Of a DNA stretch of 64,000 bases, positions 10,091 to 16,368 are shown piece after piece (within the stretch, counting starts at the first letter, position 1; every line of letters begins with the position of its first letter). Both the position numbers and the translations under genes were made by a program. The stretch comes from Piscinibacter gummiphilus. GTDB lineage: Bacteria > Pseudomonadota > Gammaproteobacteria > Burkholderiales > Burkholderiaceae_C. The notes beneath the pieces were generated by a model that was given only the letters and a program-made list of their open reading frames with translations, was not told the origin of the DNA and searched no databases. Location of the stretch: contig NZ_CP136336.1 of NCBI RefSeq assembly GCF_032681285.1, positions 4,513,001 through 4,577,000 on the forward strand. Reading direction: 5' to 3'.

Positions 10091-10609
10091 TCAGCCCGCG
10101 ATTCTCAAAAATGCCGACTCGCTCGCCAGCGCCGCGAGATTCAGCTCGCGCCACAGGCGGTTGTTCTCGTCGCGATACGGTGCGCCCACGAAAGCCGGCT
10201 TGGCCTGGCCGTCGTCGGCTTCGCGCTTGAGCTGCTCCAGGCTGCGCAGGCCGGAGAGCCGGTCCACCATCAGCGCGGAGTTGATGTTCAGGTCGTTGTT
10301 GAAGGCCACGAACCAGGACTGGTCGCGTGCAGCCTCGTTACCCCGGATGCCCAGGAAGCCCGCCAGGTCGACCACGCCGTGCAGCTTGCCGCGCAAGTTG
10401 GCCACGCCGAGGAACCAGCGGCTGGTGTAGGGCACGGGCACCGCCGGTGCAAAGGGAAAGATTTCGCCCGCCTCCTGCAGCGGAAACAGGAATCCGTGGC
10501 CTGCACACTCCACGGCCAGCCAGGATCTCCCGCGCTCTTGCGACTGAGCCGCCTTCAGCCTTTCGGCGAGGCGGCTTTGCAGTTCGCGTAGTGCTTCCTT
10601 ATTGGCCAT
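10091..10609 (-). CDS. pilI: CheW-like adaptor PilI
   Basis: A 172-residue single-domain CheW protein expected to couple PilJ arrays to ChpA in the cytoplasm. The CheW fold is recognisable from an N-terminal helix rich in Leu and Arg, a [14 protein letters not shown] segment at about 48-61, a [18 protein letters not shown] segment near 80-97 that is diagnostic for the family, and a V-V-D-L-A-G-F-L strand after it. It sits between pilH and pilJ in the standard pilGHIJ order with short gaps (34 and 61 nt). Position and fold together make PilI the best name. A generic CheW is the only real alternative. Confidence 0.93.
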   Translation of the reverse strand: MANKEALRELQSRLAERLKAAQSQERGRSWLAVECAGHGFLFPLQEAGEIFPFAPAVPVPYTSRWFLGVANLRGKLHGVVDLAGFLGIRGNEAARDQSWFVAFNNDLNINSALMVDRLSGLRSLEQLKREADDGQAKPAFVGAPYRDENNRLWRELNLAALASESAFLRIAG

Positions 10610-10644
10610 TCACACCTGCCTGCATGACGTGGGTTTGGGGAGAC

Positions 10645-11010
10645 TCAGTCGAACGCCTTGATCTTGGCCACCAGCTCGTCGGCATCGACGGGCTTCACGA
10701 TGTAGTCGCGTGCACCCTGGCGCATGCCCCAGACCTTGTCGGTCTCCTGGTTCTTGCTGGTGCACATGATCACCGGCACATCGGTGAAGCGCGGGTCGCG
10801 GGTGATGGCGCGGGTGAGCTGGAAGCCGTTCTGGCCCGGCATCACGACGTCCATGAGGATGAGATCGGGTTTGTCTTCTCCGAGCCGGCGCATCGCGTCT
10901 TCGCCATCTTCGGCGGTGCGCACCGAGTAGCCGCGCTTCGTCAGCAGTTCGGAGAGGAAATGCAACTCGGTCTTCGAGTCGTCCACCAACAGAATTTTCT
11001 TGATCGCCAT
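10645..11010 (-). CDS. pilH: Single-domain response regulator PilH
   Basis: A 121-residue CheY-like receiver with no output domain. The acidic pair is Asp10-Asp11 (L-L-V-D-D-S), the phospho-acceptor is Asp54 in L-I-L-M-D-V-V-M-P-G-Q-N-G, the conserved Ser/Thr is in M-C-T-S-K, and the switch lysine is Lys107 in V-K-P-V-D. In Pseudomonas, PilH acts with PilG downstream of ChpA to set pilus extension versus retraction. Here it lies second among the chemosensory genes, between pilG and pilI. The M-P-G-Q-N-G-F loop and the gene order support PilH rather than PilG. Confidence 0.93.
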   Translation of the reverse strand: MAIKKILLVDDSKTELHFLSELLTKRGYSVRTAEDGEDAMRRLGEDKPDLILMDVVMPGQNGFQLTRAITRDPRFTDVPVIMCTSKNQETDKVWGMRQGARDYIVKPVDADELVAKIKAFD

Positions 11011-11062
11011 GCTCGCTACTCCATCTCGGCCGGCGCCCTGATGCGCCTGCCATCACTCATGC

Positions 11063-11452
11063 TCATTCAGACCTGCGGTGCTGCTCTACCGCCTGCAGCA
11101 GCTGGTCTTTCGTGAAGGGTTTGGTCAGGTAGGCCTCGGAGCCCACCATGCGGCCACGGGCCTTGTCGAACAGGCCGTCTTTTGAAGACAGCATGATCAC
11201 CGGCACCGCCGAAAACTTGGGGTTGCGCTTGATGATGGCGCAGGTCTGGTACCCATCGAGCCGCGGCATCAGGATGTCGCAGAAGACAAGGTCGGGCGCG
11301 TGGTCGTTCACCTTGGACAAGGCATCGAAGCCATCCTCGGCCAGCAGAACCTGATAGCCACCCTGCTTCAGGAAAATCTCTGCGCTGCGGCGGATGGTGT
11401 TGCTGTCGTCGATGACCAGCACCTTCATGCCAGCAGGGGCGTCATTGCTCAC
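11063..11452 (-). CDS. pilG: Single-domain response regulator PilG
   Basis: A 129-residue CheY-like receiver and the first chemosensory gene after rubredoxin. It has the acidic pair in V-I-D-D-S-N-T-I-R-R, phospho-acceptor Asp59 in L-V-F-C-D-I-L-M-P-R-L-D-G, and a C-terminal T-K-P-F-T-K motif. The D-D-S-N-T-I-R-R signature and the M-P-R-L-D-G-Y-Q-T loop are typical of PilG, which promotes pilus extension, partly through the adenylate cyclase CyaB in Pseudomonas. No cyclase gene is visible here. It lies 63 nt downstream of the rubredoxin gene and is probably transcribed with it. Confidence 0.93.
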   Translation of the reverse strand: MSNDAPAGMKVLVIDDSNTIRRSAEIFLKQGGYQVLLAEDGFDALSKVNDHAPDLVFCDILMPRLDGYQTCAIIKRNPKFSAVPVIMLSSKDGLFDKARGRMVGSEAYLTKPFTKDQLLQAVEQHRRSE

Positions 11453-11515
11453 CGGGTTGTCTCCTCAACGGCTTCGGGTCGACACTGTCAGATCATCCCA
11501 ACGAGGTCCGGAACG

Positions 11516-11701
11516 TCAGATCTGGACCATCTCGAAATCTTCCTTGCGGGCGCCACACTCCGGACACGTCCAGTTCATGGGCACTGACTCCCAGGGCGTC
11601 CCTGGGGCAATCCCGTGATCAGGATCTCCAGCCGCTTCGTCGTAGATCCAACCGCAAATCAGACACATCCAAGTACGTGTCGCGCTGGCGTCTTTGCTCA
11701 C
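11516..11701 (-). CDS. Rubredoxin
   Basis: A 61-residue one-iron electron carrier. Both Cys-x-x-Cys knuckles are present: Cys13/Cys16 (M-C-L-I-C-G-W) and Cys46/Cys49 (W-T-C-P-E-C-G). Between them lie the usual Y-D-E, G-x-x-P-G-T-x-W and V-P-x-N-W-x-C elements. I chose the GTG at 11699-11701 because it gives the usual rubredoxin length. An ATG 30 codons upstream would add a Cys- and Phe-containing leader unlike the family. The ribosome-binding site before the GTG is weak. It faces thiD across a 144-nt gap and precedes pilG on the same strand, an arrangement I recall from other Burkholderiales. Confidence 0.88.
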   Translation of the reverse strand: MSKDASATRTWMCLICGWIYDEAAGDPDHGIAPGTPWESVPMNWTCPECGARKEDFEMVQI

Positions 11702-11720
11702 GTTAGTTCTTAATCGCTCA

Positions 11721-11742
11721 CTACAATGAAAATTGATTGTAG
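11721..11742. promoter_or_regulatory. Inverted repeat between the rubredoxin/pil operon and thiD
   Basis: CTACAAT (11721-11727) and ATTGTAG (11736-11742) form a perfect 7-bp inverted repeat with an 8-bp spacer. Each arm contains TACAAT, one base from the -10 consensus, reading outward on each strand. It could be a pair of divergent -10 boxes or an operator. No good -35 box is visible at the right distance for either. The surrounding 11702-11845 is AT-rich for this genome and has no thiamine riboswitch signature that I can see. Confidence 0.4.
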
Positions 11743-11845
11743 CCACGCAAAATGCCAAAAAGGCGTTAGTTTGTGGGCACATACGCCACATTCCTCACAT
11801 ATTTCTAGAAGTGCTGGCATACCCTGAATTCCGGACGAACGCCCC

Positions 11846-12781
11846 ATGACGACGAACGACGTGACCACCGCGGACACCAGCACCGACAACCCCCACGACG
11901 CGCCCGCGCCGGCCTGTGTGATGAGCTTCAATGCGAGCGACCCCAGTGGGGCTGGCGGCCTCGCGGGAGACGTCGTCACCATCGCCGCGATGGGCGCCCA
12001 TGCCCTGCCGGTGGTGACTGCAGTCGTCTTGCGGGATACAGCCGAAGTGTTTGATCACACAGCACTCGACCCCGATGTGCTGGTCGAGCAGGCCCGCAGC
12101 ATCCTCGAAGACGTGACCATCGCCGCCTGGAAGGTCGGCTTCCTGGGCACGGCCGAAAGCGTCAGCGCGGTAGCCGAAGTGCTGTCCGACTACCCCGAGG
12201 TGCCACTCGTGGCCTACATGCCCAATCTGTCGTGGGTCGACGAAGATGACCAGACGGCCTACCTCGACGCCTTCCGCGAGCTGGTGCTGCCGCAGACCGA
12301 GGTGCTGGTCGGCAGCCACCAGACGCTGACCGATTTCCTGCTGCCCGAATGGAGCGGCGACCGCCCGGCCTCGCCGCGCGAGCTGGCCGTGGCCGCGTCG
12401 CAGCACGGCGCCCGCTTCGTGCTGGTGACGAGCGTGCCGCTGCCCGATCAGTTCCTCGACAACGTGCTGGCCTCGCCCCAGGGCGCCATCACCGGCGAGA
12501 AGTTCGAGCGCTTCGAGGTGAGCTTCGTCGGTGCGGGGGACACCCTCTCCGCCGCCCTCGCCGCCCTGCTGGCGTCGGGCAGCGAGCTGCACGCAGCGGT
12601 CGGCGAATCGCTCGCCTTCCTCGACCAGGCGCTCGACGCCGGCTTCCGCCCTGGCATGGGCAACGTGATCCCGGACCGCTTCTTCTGGGCGCTGCCGCCT
12701 GCGGAAGAAGGCGCGGAAGGTGCAGCCCCCGAGGGCGATGGCGGTGAGCAGGCTCCGAAGGACCCGCGCCATGTCCACTAA
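11846..12781 (+). CDS. thiD: Hydroxymethylpyrimidine/phosphomethylpyrimidine kinase
   Basis: A ribokinase-fold kinase of 311 residues acting in thiamine biosynthesis, phosphorylating HMP and HMP-P. Visible features are an early [15 protein letters not shown] substrate and nucleotide loop (about 29-43), [12 protein letters not shown] (about 50-61), and the catalytic anion hole [10 protein letters not shown] (about 231-240). The S-D-P-S-G-A-G motif is diagnostic of ThiD over other PfkB kinases. After about residue 285 there is an acidic Gly/Ala/Glu tail that looks dispensable. Its last 11 bases overlap the start of hemL, implying translational coupling. It stands alone, with no other thi gene in the window. 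Confidence 0.88.
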   Translation: MTTNDVTTADTSTDNPHDAPAPACVMSFNASDPSGAGGLAGDVVTIAAMGAHALPVVTAVVLRDTAEVFDHTALDPDVLVEQARSILEDVTIAAWKVGFLGTAESVSAVAEVLSDYPEVPLVAYMPNLSWVDEDDQTAYLDAFRELVLPQTEVLVGSHQTLTDFLLPEWSGDRPASPRELAVAASQHGARFVLVTSVPLPDQFLDNVLASPQGAITGEKFERFEVSFVGAGDTLSAALAALLASGSELHAAVGESLAFLDQALDAGFRPGMGNVIPDRFFWALPPAEEGAEGAAPEGDGGEQAPKDPRHVH

Positions 12782-14060
12782 CGCCCAGCTCTTCGAACGC
12801 GCGCAGCGCGTCATCCCCGGCGGGGTCAACTCGCCGGTGCGCGCGTTTCGCGCCGTTGGCGGCACGCCGCGCTTCATCAGCCGCGCACAAGGCCCCTACA
12901 TCTTCGACGCCGAAGGCAAGCGCTACATCGACTACATCGGCTCCTGGGGCCCGATGATCCTCGGCCACGGCCACCCCGAGGTGCTCGACGCGGTGCAGAA
13001 GGCAGCGCTGGAAGGCTTCTCGTTCGGCGCGCCGACCGAGCGCGAGATCGAGCTGGCCGAAGAAATCCTGAAGCTGGTGCCGAGCATGGAGCAGGTGCGA
13101 CTCGTCAGCTCCGGGACCGAAGCTGCGATGAGCGCCATCCGCCTCGCCCGTGGGGCGACCGGACGCCACAAGCTCATCAAGTTCGAAGGCTGCTACCACG
13201 GCCATGCCGATGCGCTGCTGGTGAAGGCCGGCTCGGGCCTCGCCACCTTCGGCAACCCGACGAGCGCCGGCGTTCCGCCCGAGGTGGTGCAGCACACGCT
13301 GGTCCTCGAATACAACAACGTCGCCGAACTCGAAGAAGCCTTCCAGCGGCACGGCGCCGACCTCGCCTGCGTGATGATCGAGCCGATCGCCGGCAACATG
13401 AACTTCGTGCGGGCGAGCATCCCTTTCATGACGCGCCTGCGCGAGCTGTGCACGCAGCACGGCGCGCTCCTGGTGTTCGACGAGGTGATGACGGGCTTCC
13501 GCGTGGCCCTCGGCAGCGCCCAGAGCCTCTACGCGAAGGCAATCCCCGGCTTCGCGCCCGACATGAGCGTGTTCGGCAAGGTCATCGGGGGCGGCATGCC
13601 GCTCGCGGCCTTCGGCGGCAAGCGTGCGGTGATGGAGAAGCTCGCCCCGCTCGGCCCCGTCTACCAGGCCGGCACGCTCTCGGGCAACCCGGTCGCGACC
13701 GCCTGCGGCCTGGCCACGCTCAAGCAGATCCAGAAGCCGGGCTTCTTCGAAGCGCTCTCGGCCAGCACCCGCACGCTGGTCGATGGCCTGAACGCCGCGG
13801 CCAAGGCGGCTGGCGTGCCCTTCGTCGTCGATTGCGAAGGCGGCATGTTTGGCTTCTTCTTCGGCGCCGCCCTGCCGCAGAACTACCCGGCCGTGATGGC
13901 GACCGACAAGGAGCGTTTCAACCGCTTCTTCCACGCCATGCTCGACCGTGGGGTGTACCTCGCGCCGGCGCTCTACGAAGCCGGCTTCGTGAGTGCGGCG
14001 CACACCGCCGCCGACATCGCCGCCACCGTCGAGGCGGCACGCGAAGCCTTCAAGGCCTGA
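12771..14060 (+). CDS. hemL: Glutamate-1-semialdehyde 2,1-aminomutase
   Basis: A 429-residue PLP enzyme converting glutamate-1-semialdehyde to 5-aminolevulinate, the second step of the C5 haem pathway; hemA lies 34 kb away. The N-terminal [14 protein letters not shown] motif is diagnostic. The PLP-binding lysine is Lys270 in [24 protein letters not shown] motif near residue 110 and the D-E-V-M-T-G-F-R cofactor motif near 240 agree. I chose the ATG at 12771, inside the thiD 3' end, because it gives the family N-terminus. The next gene downstream is convergent, 6 nt away. Confidence 0.96.
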   Translation: MSTNAQLFERAQRVIPGGVNSPVRAFRAVGGTPRFISRAQGPYIFDAEGKRYIDYIGSWGPMILGHGHPEVLDAVQKAALEGFSFGAPTEREIELAEEILKLVPSMEQVRLVSSGTEAAMSAIRLARGATGRHKLIKFEGCYHGHADALLVKAGSGLATFGNPTSAGVPPEVVQHTLVLEYNNVAELEEAFQRHGADLACVMIEPIAGNMNFVRASIPFMTRLRELCTQHGALLVFDEVMTGFRVALGSAQSLYAKAIPGFAPDMSVFGKVIGGGMPLAAFGGKRAVMEKLAPLGPVYQAGTLSGNPVATACGLATLKQIQKPGFFEALSASTRTLVDGLNAAAKAAGVPFVVDCEGGMFGFFFGAALPQNYPAVMATDKERFNRFFHAMLDRGVYLAPALYEAGFVSAAHTAADIAATVEAAREAFKA

Positions 14061-14066
14061 CGCGGT

Positions 14067-14534
14067 TCAGGCCGGCGACGACCGCAAGGCGTAGGCCTTG
14101 CCGTCGACGAAGAGGTACTCCACCCGCGCCACGGCTTCGCCCTTCTCGCCGGGGAAGGTGTACGCCACCACCGCGAGCGATGTGCCGGGTTTGATCTCGG
14201 CCACCTGCCAGGCCTGCATGCGCGACAAGGGCGCGAGTTCCAGCTCCCAGCGCTTGTCGCGCCGCGTGGGCAGGACCGTCTTCGCGAGGATGGCCGGCGC
14301 GTCCACCGCGGCCGACTGCGGCGGCACCGGCCGCTTCGCAAGATCAGACGGCAGCGTCAGGGGAGACGCCAACTCCAACTCCACTTCGGCATGCGGGTTG
14401 CGCCACGCCACCTTGGCGGCCCGGCCCTCGAGGTAGATCGGCCGCTCGGCATCGAAGTTGCTCCAGCCGTGATGGGCCCACGCCGGCAAGACGCAGACAC
14501 CCGCGCCGGCCACCAGGATCAGACGTCGTTGCAT
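14067..14534 (-). CDS. Secreted DUF6152-like protein with a predicted N-terminal His-His after signal cleavage
   Basis: A 155-residue protein of unknown function. Residues 1-20 look like a Sec signal peptide: M-Q-R-R, a hydrophobic core, then a P-A-W-A cleavage site. Cleavage after A-W-A would leave a mature N-terminus H-H-G-W-S-N-F-D. The rest is a compact domain with W-R-N-P-H-A-E-V near residue 47 and a C-terminal V-D-G-K-A-Y-A-L-R. The H-H-G-W-S-x-F-D opening is what I recall for DUF6152 proteins. GGAG six bases upstream favours the ATG at 14534 over a GTG 12 bases earlier. It follows a DUF6644-like membrane protein gene by 15 nt. A periplasmic metal-binding role is a guess from the exposed histidines. 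Confidence 0.7.
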   Translation of the reverse strand: MQRRLILVAGAGVCVLPAWAHHGWSNFDAERPIYLEGRAAKVAWRNPHAEVELELASPLTLPSDLAKRPVPPQSAAVDAPAILAKTVLPTRRDKRWELELAPLSRMQAWQVAEIKPGTSLAVVAYTFPGEKGEAVARVEYLFVDGKAYALRSSPA

Positions 14535-14549
14535 GGAGGTCTCCACATG

Positions 14550-14966
14550 TCAGACATAGGCGATGAACCGGCCGCAGGCTACGACAAGCAGCCAAAGCCC
14601 CATCGACAGCGCGGTCTGCAGGCGGGCCACGCGGTCGATCTTGTCGAGCCCGCCGCGCAGATGAAACGCCGCGGCGTTCGCCCCTGCAGCGACGAGCAGC
14701 CCCGCCTTCAGCCACAGCGCGCGGTTCGCCTGCAACTCGGCCCATTGGCTGGCGAGCATCACCGTGCCCGTCACCGCAGCCAGCGCGAAGCCGGCCAGCG
14801 CCACCCCCAGCGCGAGCTTCGCGAGTGGCCGCACTGGCAGGCTCGGCTGTGCGCCCCACACCCGCATCTCGAAGAGCACGAGGTTGCCCAGGAGCAGCGC
14901 GACACCGACGAGGTGCAGCGTCTCCAGCGCGGGGTACGCCCAGGGGTGTGTGGCGATCCAGTTCAT
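14550..14966 (-). CDS. DUF6644-like four-helix inner-membrane protein
   Basis: A 138-residue hydrophobic protein with four likely membrane helices (about 12-35, 47-70, 80-98 and 116-136). It has conserved-looking polar positions inside helices, notably L-E-T-L-H-L-V-G-V-A-L-L-L-G-N near the first helix and A-A-A-F-H near the third. This pattern resembles small DUF6644/CopD-like or cytochrome b-like membrane domains. The function is unknown. It is the upstream partner of the secreted DUF6152-like protein, 15 nt apart. The ATG at 14966 was chosen because it gives a short cytoplasmic lead into helix 1; starts further upstream would run into the mpl promoter and add no recognisable sequence. Confidence 0.7.
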   Translation of the reverse strand: MNWIATHPWAYPALETLHLVGVALLLGNLVLFEMRVWGAQPSLPVRPLAKLALGVALAGFALAAVTGTVMLASQWAELQANRALWLKAGLLVAAGANAAAFHLRGGLDKIDRVARLQTALSMGLWLLVVACGRFIAYV

Positions 14967-15002
14967 GCCCGGGCATTGTGAGGTCGACGTGACCCCGACT
15001 CC

Positions 15003-15008
15003 TAGAAT
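15003..15008 (+). promoter_or_regulatory. -10 box TAGAAT placing the mRNA start at the mpl ATG
   Basis: TAGAAT lies seven bases before the mpl ATG (15016), so the expected transcription start falls on or next to the start codon. No Shine-Dalgarno sequence fits between. The -35 region is poor (TTGTGA at 14977-14982, spacing 20). The surrounding TCCTAGAATC block recurs before the gene at 24502. Confidence 0.45.
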
Positions 15009-15015
15009 CGCGCCC

Positions 15016-16368
15016 ATGCACATTCACATCCTCGGCATCTGCGGCACCTTCATGGGCGGACTCGCCGCCCTCGCGCGCGAAGCCGGCCACACCGTCACCG
15101 GCTGCGATGCCGGCGTGTACCCCCCGATGAGCGACCAGCTGCGCGCCCTCGGCATCGAGCTCATCGAGGGCTACGGTGCCGACCAGCTCAAGCTCAACCC
15201 CGACCTCTACGTGATCGGCAACGTGGTCTCGCGCGGCAACCCGCTTGTCGAAGCCATCCTCGATGCCGGCGCGCGCTACACGAGCGGCCCGCAATGGCTG
15301 TCCGACAACGTGCTGCAAGGCCGCCACGTGCTGGCCGTGGCCGGCACGCACGGCAAGACCACCACCACCTCGATGCTCGCGTGGATGCTCGACAAGGCCG
15401 GCCTCGAACCCGGCTTCCTCGTCGGCGGCGTGCCGCAGAACTTCGGCGTGTCTGCCCGACTGGGCCAAGGCAAGACCTTCGTCATCGAGGCCGACGAGTA
15501 CGACACCGCCTTCTTCGACAAGCGCAGCAAGTTCGTCCACTACCGCCCGCGCACCGCGATCCTCAACAACCTCGAGTACGACCACGCCGACATCTTCCCC
15601 GACGTGGCCGCCATCGAGACCCAGTTCCACCACCTCGTGCGCACCGTGCCGCCCTCGGGCCGGCTCGTCGTCAACGCGCGTGAAGAGTCGCTGCAGCGTG
15701 TGCTGGAGCGCGGCTGCTGGAGCGAGGTGGTGCGCTTCGGCACCCGCAAGGAAACGCCGGGCGCCTTGCGTGCGCGCGGTGAGCCGCACGCCTTCGACGT
15801 GCTGCGCGGCAGCCTGAAGATCGCGCGCGTCGACTGGCAACTGCTGGGCGAGCACAACCAGCTCAACGCGCTCGCCGCCATCGCCGCCGCCGAACACGTC
15901 GGCGTGTCACCCGAGGTCGCGGGTGCTGCGCTCGCAAGCTTCGAAAACGTGCGCCGCCGCCTCGAGCTGCGTGGCGAAGCGGGCAATGTGAAGGTCTACG
16001 ACGACTTCGCCCACCACCCCACCGCCATCCGCACCACCATCAACGGCCTGCGCCGCAAGGTGGGTGCCGACCGCATCCTCGCCGTCTTCGAGCCGCGCTC
16101 GAACACGATGAAGCTCGGCGCGATGAAGGCGCAGCTGCCGTGGGCGCTGGAAGAGGCCGACCTCTCGTTCTGCCACCAGGCCAACTTGGGCTGGGACGCG
16201 CGCGAAGCCCTGGCGCCGATGGGCGACAAGGCCATCGTGGCCGACACCATCGAGGCGCTCGTCACCGCCGTGCGGCGCGCCGCGAAGCCCGGCGATCACG
16301 TGCTCTGCATGAGCAACGGCGGCTTCGGCGGCATCCACCAGAAACTGCTGACGGCTCTCAGCTCCTGA
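15016..16368 (+). CDS. mpl: UDP-N-acetylmuramate:L-alanyl-gamma-D-glutamyl-meso-diaminopimelate ligase
   Basis: A 450-residue Mur-ligase-family enzyme that re-attaches recycled murein tripeptide to UDP-MurNAc, pairing logically with ampD at 37 kb. The start M-H-I-H-I-L-G-I-C-G-T-F-M-G-G-L-A is the Mpl version of the Mur N-terminal nucleotide fold. The ATP loop G-T-H-G-K-T-T-T-T is at 110-118. E-A-D-E-Y-D-T-A-F-F-D-K-R-S-K (about 160-174) is diagnostic for Mpl against MurC. Y-D-D-F-A-H-H-P-T-A-I and V-F-E-P-R-S-N-T-M mark the C-terminal domain. The ATG at 15016 is directly behind a -10 box. The last 11 bases overlap the convergent metalloprotease gene. Confidence 0.95.
   Translation: MHIHILGICGTFMGGLAALAREAGHTVTGCDAGVYPPMSDQLRALGIELIEGYGADQLKLNPDLYVIGNVVSRGNPLVEAILDAGARYTSGPQWLSDNVLQGRHVLAVAGTHGKTTTTSMLAWMLDKAGLEPGFLVGGVPQNFGVSARLGQGKTFVIEADEYDTAFFDKRSKFVHYRPRTAILNNLEYDHADIFPDVAAIETQFHHLVRTVPPSGRLVVNAREESLQRVLERGCWSEVVRFGTRKETPGALRARGEPHAFDVLRGSLKIARVDWQLLGEHNQLNALAAIAAAEHVGVSPEVAGAALASFENVRRRLELRGEAGNVKVYDDFAHHPTAIRTTINGLRRKVGADRILAVFEPRSNTMKLGAMKAQLPWALEEADLSFCHQANLGWDAREALAPMGDKAIVADTIEALVTAVRRAAKPGDHVLCMSNGGFGGIHQKLLTALSS

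Noticed and set aside
11702..11791. Upstream ATG for rubredoxin adding 30 residues
   Set aside because: The added sequence is unlike rubredoxins and the GTG at 11701 gives the family length.
11702..11845. Thiamine pyrophosphate riboswitch upstream of thiD
   Set aside because: The conserved riboswitch motifs are not visible, and the gap is short and AT-rich with only an inverted repeat.
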